Assembly (NCBI GenBank): GCA_016707605.1
Contig: JADJHJ010000011.1
Coordinates: 124,001 to 188,000 of the forward strand
DNA: 64,000 nt
Direction of reading: 5' to 3'
Source: Candidatus Promineofilum glycogenicum
Lineage (GTDB): Bacteria > Chloroflexota > Anaerolineae > Promineifilales > Promineifilaceae
A program made the position numbers and the translations under genes. Positions 59,321 to 64,000 of this stretch are shown one piece after another. Positions within the stretch are counted from its first letter, which is position 1; every line of letters starts with the position of its first letter. The notes below the pieces were generated by a model. That model saw nothing but the letters and a program-made list of their open reading frames with translations, was not told the DNA's origin and ran no database searches.

Positions 59321-59365
59321 CGTTTTTCTCTCCAGATTGGTTTAGGCGAAGCACGCCGCCGGCCA

Positions 59366-60001
59366 TTAGAGCAACTCCTCCCAGCCGGGCACATTGTCCG
59401 GCCAGGCGCCGGCGCGCTGGACGATCTCGCGGATGCCGCGGGCCAGTCGCAGGGCCTCGCGGGCATCGTCCTCGACGCCGGCCAGGGTTTTCAGCCGCTG
59501 CTCCAGGGCAACGAGAACGGCGGCGAAAAGGGTCAGCGGTTCGATGTGGCCCCAGCGGTCGAGGTGGCTGTACTCGTCGGCCCCCCATTGGGCGCGGCGT
59601 TGGGCCAGCATGACCTCCAACTCGCTCTCCAGCAGGGCCAGCGGGTCGTTGGGATCGTCGGTCAGCGGCAGCAACGGCGCGGGGGAGGCGACGCGACAGG
59701 TGGTGACCTGGCCGCTGGTGGTGATGGTCGCCACGCCGCCGAAGCCGAACAGCTCCATGTGGTCGCCGTCGTGGGCGTCCAGCCGGATGCGCCCGGCGGC
59801 AAAGCGCAACTCCGGCGCCTGGTTCCAGGGGTGCTCGACCGTCTGCCGCTTCAGCGCGCCGGCCTCCTCAGTTGGGAACGACACCCGCCGCGCGTCGAAG
59901 TAGCGCGGCGACGGCTCGTCGCATAGCTCCACGTCGAAGCCGGCATACCCCAACGGCGGGTCGTAGGGCGACGCATGAAAAACCAGTCCCTCATCAGCCA
60001 T
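59366..60001 (-). CDS. Protein of unknown function
   Basis: A 211-residue protein from ATG at 60001 (the frame extends upstream to 60106, but through repeat sequence). It begins MADEGLVFHASPYDPPLGYA and has a polar beta-rich first half (RIRLDAHDGDHMELFGFGGV) and a helical second half (ESELEVMLAQRRAQWGADEY, LARGIREIVQRAG). There is no motif, signal peptide or membrane helix. It lies 45 nt upstream of the LOG gene on the same strand and probably forms an operon with it. Confidence 0.7.
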   Translation of the reverse strand: MADEGLVFHASPYDPPLGYAGFDVELCDEPSPRYFDARRVSFPTEEAGALKRQTVEHPWNQAPELRFAAGRIRLDAHDGDHMELFGFGGVATITTSGQVTTCRVASPAPLLPLTDDPNDPLALLESELEVMLAQRRAQWGADEYSHLDRWGHIEPLTLFAAVLVALEQRLKTLAGVEDDAREALRLARGIREIVQRAGAWPDNVPGWEELL

Positions 60002-60013
60002 AGTCACTTCACC

Positions 60014-60097
60014 TGATAAGATTAAGAGGAACGCGGAGAAACGCGGAGCCGCGTCTCTCTGCGTCTTTTCTCCGCGTCTCTCCGCGTCCCTCTTCAT
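60014..60097. repeat. GACGCAGAGA-type hairpin element, copy 6 (short arms)
   Basis: GAGGAACGCGGAGAAACGCGGAG on the left, then CTCTCTGCGTCTTTTCTCCG on the right; the arms are shorter than in other copies. It lies between the gene above and the lactate dehydrogenase stop. Confidence 0.7.
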
Positions 60098-60108
60098 ACC
60101 CCACACAT

Positions 60109-61053
60109 TTAATCGTGGTCGAGTTGATCGATCAGCCCGCGGATCAGGCCGGCGCTGCGGTTGAGCGCCGCGCCCTCTTCGGCATTCAGCGGCAGGTGGT
60201 ACGTCTCCAGCACGCCGTCGCCGCCCACCAGGCGCGGCAGCGAAACGGTGACGTCCTTCACCCCGGCGATGTCGGGCGTGGGCGTGCAGACGGTCATGAT
60301 CGAGCGCCGGTCGGACAGGATGTTGCGCGTGATGCGGGCCAGGGCGCTGCCGATGCCGTAGTAGGTCGCCCCCTTGCCCTCAATAATATGGTAGGCGGCG
60401 CGGCGCACTCCGGCGTCGATGCCGGCGCAGGTGGCGTCGTCGAGCGTCAGCCCGCGCAGCGTCAGGAAGTCGGCCAGGGGCATGTTGCCGACGTTGGTCA
60501 GCGACCACACCAGCACCTCCGAGTCGCCGTGCTCGCCGATGACGTAGGAGTGGACGTGGGTCGAGTCGACGCCCAGGAACTGGCTGAGCAGGGAGCGGAA
60601 GCGGGCCGTGTCCAGCGTCGTGCCGGAGCCGATGACCCGCGACGAGGGGATGCCGTACTCGTGGGCAATCGTGGCCGTGACGTGGGTCATCACGTCCACC
60701 GGGTTGGTGGCCACGATGACGACGGCGTCGGGCGCGTTGTCGTAGATTTGGGGGATGACGGAGCGGAAGACGGCCGTGTTGCGCTCCAGCAGTTCGATGC
60801 GCGTTTCGCCCGGCTTCTGATTGACGCCGGCGGCCATAACCACCACCCGCGCCCCGCGCAAGTCGGCGTAGTCGCCGGAGTGGATGTTGAGGTTGTGGGC
60901 AAAGGGCACGGCGTGGAGGATGTCGGCCGCCTCGGCATCGGCCCGCTTGCGATTCAGGTCGACCATCACGATTTCGCGGCCGACGCCGTTCATGACCATC
61001 GCATAGGCCGCCGTCGCACCGACGAAGCCGCAGCCAACGATTCCAATCTTCAT
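60109..61053 (-). CDS. ldh: L-lactate dehydrogenase
   Basis: A 314-residue protein. The NAD-binding GIVGCGFVGATAAYAM starts the sequence; AAGVNQKPGETRIELLERN has Gln79, the residue that in this loop favours pyruvate over oxaloacetate (malate dehydrogenases have Arg), and Arg85; GTTLDTARFRSLL carries Asp148 and Arg151, and GEHGDSEV the catalytic His175. So it interconverts lactate and pyruvate with NAD. Length is normal. The region upstream of its ATG holds a GCATCTGAGGATGC repeat. Confidence 0.92.
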   Translation of the reverse strand: MKIGIVGCGFVGATAAYAMVMNGVGREIVMVDLNRKRADAEAADILHAVPFAHNLNIHSGDYADLRGARVVVMAAGVNQKPGETRIELLERNTAVFRSVIPQIYDNAPDAVVIVATNPVDVMTHVTATIAHEYGIPSSRVIGSGTTLDTARFRSLLSQFLGVDSTHVHSYVIGEHGDSEVLVWSLTNVGNMPLADFLTLRGLTLDDATCAGIDAGVRRAAYHIIEGKGATYYGIGSALARITRNILSDRRSIMTVCTPTPDIAGVKDVTVSLPRLVGGDGVLETYHLPLNAEEGAALNRSAGLIRGLIDQLDHD

Positions 61054-61084
61054 GTGTTGCTCCTGTGACGCCCGCCCTGCACAC

Positions 61085-61172
61085 TGCCCGTGGAGGGCGC
61101 ATCCTTAGATGCGCCTCGCCGGCCTGCCCGCATCTGAGGATGCGGACGCCGCGCTCATTGACTACTGAAACC
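61085..61172. repeat. Dispersed GCATCTGAGGATGC repeat, copy B
   Basis: GCGCATCCTTAGATGCGC then CCCGCATCTGAGGATGCGGAC and an end TTGACTACTGAAA; same order as copy A at 620-702. It is 30 nt upstream of the lactate dehydrogenase start. Confidence 0.7.
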
Positions 61173-61292
61173 CGGGGAGCAGTGGCGTGACGTTGATTGT
61201 GTTGGGAAAGTGAGTAGACTTCCTACAGGGAGATTCTAACCGATGAAAGGCAACGCACCAACGAATACCCCGCCCGGCGGCGTGGCACAGCC

Positions 61293-62411
61293 ATGAGCCG
61301 CCGGACGCGCACCCTTATCCTCCTGATCGGTGGCATCCTTCTCTTACCCGGCTGTAAGACAGGATCACCCCGGCCCGAAGACCTGAGCCGGAACGATCCT
61401 GCCCTACCGGCGGTCGCCCTGCAACCCCTGCCGACCTACAGCGGCTTCGTGCCCACGCCGCAGGTAATGCGCGTGGGCGTCGGTGGCGCGCCGCCCACAC
61501 CGTTCGCCGGCCGGCCCAGCCCGACGCCCGCGGCGCCGCCAACCGCCACGCCGACGTGGACGCCCTCGCCCACAGTCACCCCGCTGCCCACCAACACAGC
61601 CGCGCCAAGCCCCCTGGCCACCCCGCTGCCATCGGCCACGCCCGCGCTGGCCCCGCCGCAGCCGGTGTCCGTCAACGGCGTGCCTTTCGAGAGTATCATC
61701 GTCATGCCGCCGGAGGTCGTGGCCCACGTGCGCGAGATCTTCGCCACCGGGCTGGCGCTCGGCCGCAACCCCAACGCCTACGCCAAGATCGGCGACAGCA
61801 CGACCGAGAACCCTCACTTCATGGCCCGCTTCGACGAGGGGGGCTACAGCCTGGGAGGTTATGCCCATTTGCAGCCGGCCGTCGATCAGTTCCACGGCTC
61901 CCACGGCCGCGACAGCGTCGCCGTGCGCATTGGCCTGCATAGTTGGACGGCCAACGACCCGGCCTGGGCCGAGCCGGGGCTGTGCCTGCCCAACGAGACG
62001 CCGGTGCAGTGCGAGCTGCGGCTGCACAACCCCAGCATCGTGTTCATCCGGCTAGGAACCAACGACGTCGGCGTGGGGCTGATGTTCGAGGCCAACATCC
62101 GCTATATCGTAGACACCGCTCTCGCCGCCGGGGTCATCCCGGTCATCGGCACCAAAGGCGACCGGCACGAGGGCAGCAACGAGAACAACGACATCCTACG
62201 CCGCATCGCCGCCGAGTATCGCATCCCGCTGTGGGACTACGACCGCGTGGCCGACACCCTGCCCGGTCGCGGGCTGGACCAGGACGCGGCCCACATGCTG
62301 ACCTTCTACTCCCACGACTACAACGACCCGACGGCCTTCACGCGCGGCCACGCGATGCACAACCTGACCGCGCTGATGATGCTGGACGCCGTATGGAGGA
62401 CCAGAGAATAG
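61293..62411 (+). CDS. SGNH/GDSL-like hydrolase lipoprotein
   Basis: A 372-residue lipoprotein. Lipobox LLPGCKTG (Cys21), then a long Thr/Pro/Ala linker (about 25-125). The C-terminal domain shows AYAKIGDSTTENPHFMARFD, FIRLGTNDVG, GVIPVIGTKGDRHEGSNENN and QDAAHMLTFYSHDYND, matching an SGNH-like fold with Ser in GDS, Gly-x-Asn in GTND, and a late Asp/His. A substrate such as an acetylated glycan on the surface is possible. It is a paralogue of the gene at 62541, with three ACAGGAT palindromes between the two. Confidence 0.82.
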   Translation: MSRRTRTLILLIGGILLLPGCKTGSPRPEDLSRNDPALPAVALQPLPTYSGFVPTPQVMRVGVGGAPPTPFAGRPSPTPAAPPTATPTWTPSPTVTPLPTNTAAPSPLATPLPSATPALAPPQPVSVNGVPFESIIVMPPEVVAHVREIFATGLALGRNPNAYAKIGDSTTENPHFMARFDEGGYSLGGYAHLQPAVDQFHGSHGRDSVAVRIGLHSWTANDPAWAEPGLCLPNETPVQCELRLHNPSIVFIRLGTNDVGVGLMFEANIRYIVDTALAAGVIPVIGTKGDRHEGSNENNDILRRIAAEYRIPLWDYDRVADTLPGRGLDQDAAHMLTFYSHDYNDPTAFTRGHAMHNLTALMMLDAVWRTRE

Positions 62412-62506
62412 TGTGGAACAGGATTCTTATCCTGTTGCCCCCTGTGGAACAGGATTCTTATCCTGTTGCCCACACAGCACACAGGATAAGAATCCTGTGC
62501 CACTGG
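62412..62506. repeat. ACAGGATTCTTATCCTGT palindromes, three copies (7-9)
   Basis: Two direct copies (about 62415-62436 and 62446-62467) and one in the other orientation of flanks (about 62481-62502), in the gap between the two SGNH lipoprotein genes. They may end transcription of the first gene. Confidence 0.82.
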
Positions 62507-62540
62507 CAGCAATACCTGAACCTATGATTCCTATGTAACT

Positions 62541-63587
62541 ATGCGAAGAACATCGCTTCTTTCTAGCCTCTCTCTCTGTGCCCTGGTGTTGTTGCTGGCC
62601 CTGCCCGCCTGCGCCCCGGCAACGACCGCGCCACCGCCGGCCACCGTCGCGGCTGTCCCCACCCGCCCCGCCCCCGTTATCGAGCAGAACAGCGGGCCGA
62701 CCCCCGCCCCGGCGACGGCCACCGCCGCCGCCGCCCTGGCGCAGAGCGACGCCACCCTCGCGCCCCAGCCCACGGCCACGGCCGAACCGACGGCCACGCC
62801 CACGCCGGAGCCTTCGCCCACGCCCATCGGCCCGCAAGCGATCAACAGTGTGCCCCTCAGCGTCTTCGCCCCGCTGCCGCCCGAAGTGGCCGCCAACGTT
62901 CGCGCCATCTACGCCCGCGGCCAGGAACTCGGCCGCGACCCGCGCGCCTTCTCCAAGCTGGGCGACAGCACCATCCTCAACCCCCACTTCCTCGGCCCGT
63001 TCGACAGCGGCGACTACAACCTGGGCGACTTCGCCCACCTGCAACCCACCATCGACCGCTGGGCCGGCTCCTTCGAGCGCCACGGCGTCGGCGCCCACTT
63101 CGGCCTGCACTCGTGGACCGTCTTCGACCCGATGTGGGCCGACCCGGAGTGGTGCGAGGGGGGCGAAGACCTGATCACCTGCGAGTTCCGGCTGCAAAAC
63201 CCCGGCGTCCTCTTCGTGCGGCTGGGCAGCAACGACGCCGGCTCGCCCAGCGGCTTCCGCTTCAACGTCAAGGAGGTCATTGAGTTCGCCCGCGACCACG
63301 GCGTCATCCCCATCATCGGCACCAAGGCCGACCGCTTCGAGGGCAGCAACGAGAACAACGACATCCTGCGCGCCCTGGCCGACGAGTACGACGTGCCCCT
63401 GTGGGACTTCGACCGCCTGGCCGACACCCTGCCCGGCCGCGGCCTGGATACCGATGGCGTCCACCTGATCATCGACGAACTGCCCCACGACTACACCGAC
63501 CCGGCGGCTTTTCAACGGGGGCATGCATTGCAGGATTTGTCGGCGTTGATTGTGTTGGATCAGATTCGGCGGGTGATTGAGGAGTAG
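62541..63587 (+). CDS. SGNH/GDSL-like hydrolase lipoprotein (paralogue of 61293)
   Basis: A 348-residue lipoprotein: lipobox LALPACAP (Cys22), Thr/Pro linker (about 25-95), then AFSKLGDSTILNPHFLGPFD, LGDFAHLQPTIDRWAGSFER, FVRLGSNDAG, GVIPIIGTKADRFEGSNENN and DGVHLIIDELPHDYTD. It is aligned along its whole catalytic part with the protein at 61293, so the pair arose by duplication. The same putative Ser, Asn/Gly and Asp/His residues remain, so both may be active on related surface substrates. It ends just before a CGCGGATT hairpin. Confidence 0.82.
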   Translation: MRRTSLLSSLSLCALVLLLALPACAPATTAPPPATVAAVPTRPAPVIEQNSGPTPAPATATAAAALAQSDATLAPQPTATAEPTATPTPEPSPTPIGPQAINSVPLSVFAPLPPEVAANVRAIYARGQELGRDPRAFSKLGDSTILNPHFLGPFDSGDYNLGDFAHLQPTIDRWAGSFERHGVGAHFGLHSWTVFDPMWADPEWCEGGEDLITCEFRLQNPGVLFVRLGSNDAGSPSGFRFNVKEVIEFARDHGVIPIIGTKADRFEGSNENNDILRALADEYDVPLWDFDRLADTLPGRGLDTDGVHLIIDELPHDYTDPAAFQRGHALQDLSALIVLDQIRRVIEE

Positions 63588-63678
63588 AACGCGGATGACA
63601 CGGATTTCGCGGATTCTCACGGATAAAAATCAACTCTTATCCGCGAGAATCCGCGAAATCCGTGTCATCCGCGTTCCA
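63588..63678. repeat. CGCGGATT hairpin
   Basis: AACGCGGATGACACGGATTTC and CGCGGATTCTCACGGATAA run outward and are answered by TTATCCGCGAGAATCCGCG and AAATCCGTGTCATCCGCGTT, arms of about 39 nt around a 10-nt loop. It follows the SGNH gene stop directly. The layout resembles the hairpin at 37838-37945. Confidence 0.8.
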
Positions 63679-63693
63679 TTCCCCATCCTGGGC

Positions 63694-63699
63694 TATAAT
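63694..63699 (+). promoter_or_regulatory. -10 box TATAAT of the last gene
   Basis: A consensus TATAAT in CTGGGCTATAATC lies 32 nt before the ATG at 63731, followed by a GGGGGAAGAG ribosome site. No good -35 is seen at 16-18 nt. Confidence 0.5.
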
Positions 63700-63730
63700 C
63701 GAACAACACCAACTCAGGGGGAAGAGACCT

Positions 63731-64000
63731 ATGCGAAGACTCACCTTACTGCTACTCGTCCTGCTCGCCCTGGCCGCCTGTGGCGGCGGCGACACCACGG
63801 CGGCCGACCCCGCCGCCCGCGCCGTCGAGACCTACCTGACGGCCAAAGTCGCCGGCGACGAGGACGCCATCCGCGCCGGGCTGTGCGCGGAGATGGAGGC
63901 CGTGCTGGAGCGCGAGTTGCGCACCTTCGAGAGCGTGGCCGACGCGCGCATCGAGGGCATGAGCTGCGCCGCCGACGACCCGGCCGCCGCTTCGCCCCAG
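63731..64000 (+). CDS. Lipoprotein, 3' part outside window
   Basis: From ATG at 63731 the frame is open to the window edge (90 codons). MRRLTLLLLVLLALAACGGG gives a lipobox (LAAC, Cys17). The visible mature part (AADPAARAVETYLTAKVAGD, DAIRAGLCAEMEAVLERELR) is a helical start resembling NTF2-like/DUF4878-type secreted domains. The role cannot be judged from this fragment. Confidence 0.75.
   Translation, partial: MRRLTLLLLVLLALAACGGGDTTAADPAARAVETYLTAKVAGDEDAIRAGLCAEMEAVLERELRTFESVADARIEGMSCAADDPAAASPQ

Noticed and set aside
1..64000. tRNA, rRNA or prophage genes
   Set aside because: No cloverleaf with a T-loop GTTCGA motif, no rRNA sequence, and no integrase, terminase or capsid genes were recognised.

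Overview
The window is GC-rich DNA (roughly two thirds G+C by eye) from a bacterium that is probably a Chloroflexota member of the Anaerolineae/Caldilineae type. Support for this is indirect: lipoproteins with long Thr/Pro 'PTPTP' linkers, SpoIIE-type phosphatases with GAF domains, cyclase-ATPase-TPR regulators, an F420-type luciferase-like oxidoreductase, inositol-phosphate synthase, DUF6325 and many zinc-ribbon membrane proteins. There is no rRNA, tRNA or CRISPR array, so the placement is inference.

Layout. 1-8 kb: a cut lipoprotein-like propeller gene, a GspE-like/GAF/SpoIIE phosphatase, a Phd/RelE toxin-antitoxin pair, a hydrolase plus S51 peptidase pair, and a receiver/GAF/SpoIIE phosphatase. 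7.7-16.8 kb: a minus-strand regulatory block (RsbW-like kinase, GlgX, cNMP-binding histidine kinase, cyclase-AAA-TPR protein, UBP zinc finger) and a glutamate-receptor-like channel. 16.8-24.6 kb: a frameshifted lipoprotein, a VPS62-like membrane protein, a LysM protein, SRAP and a pentapeptide-repeat protein. 24.9-36.05 kb: eleven tightly packed plus-strand genes dominated by zinc ribbons around a HerA-like ATPase; this is the best candidate for an undescribed system. 36-52.5 kb: mixed metabolism and accessory genes (Ino1, Uma2, F420 oxidoreductase, VapBC-like pair, chorismate synthase, acetyltransferases, 3-hydroxyacyl-CoA dehydrogenase, GxxExxY nuclease, S9 peptidase, SdpI, FAD oxidoreductase, MFS, SurE). 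52.7-64 kb: small membrane proteins, PPK2, SHOCT/DUF6325, a five-fold META lipoprotein, LOG, lactate dehydrogenase, two paralogous SGNH lipoproteins and a cut lipoprotein.

Two themes run through the window. First, signalling: phosphatase, anti-sigma kinase, cyclase and cNMP-binding kinase genes lie close together and suggest a partner-switching or cyclic-nucleotide network next to glycogen debranching. Second, dispersed repeats: at least five families (GACGCAGAGA hairpins, ACAGGATTCTTATCCTGT palindromes, CCTCAGATGCGGAC units, TTAGGGA arrays, CTACTGACC words) fill intergenic space, enter coding sequence, and in one place flank a PD-(D/E)XK nuclease gene.

At least a dozen genes carry single-base frameshifts, many in short C/G runs, with good family sequence on both sides. 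These look more like assembly or sequencing indels than decay. Corrected gene limits are given for each.
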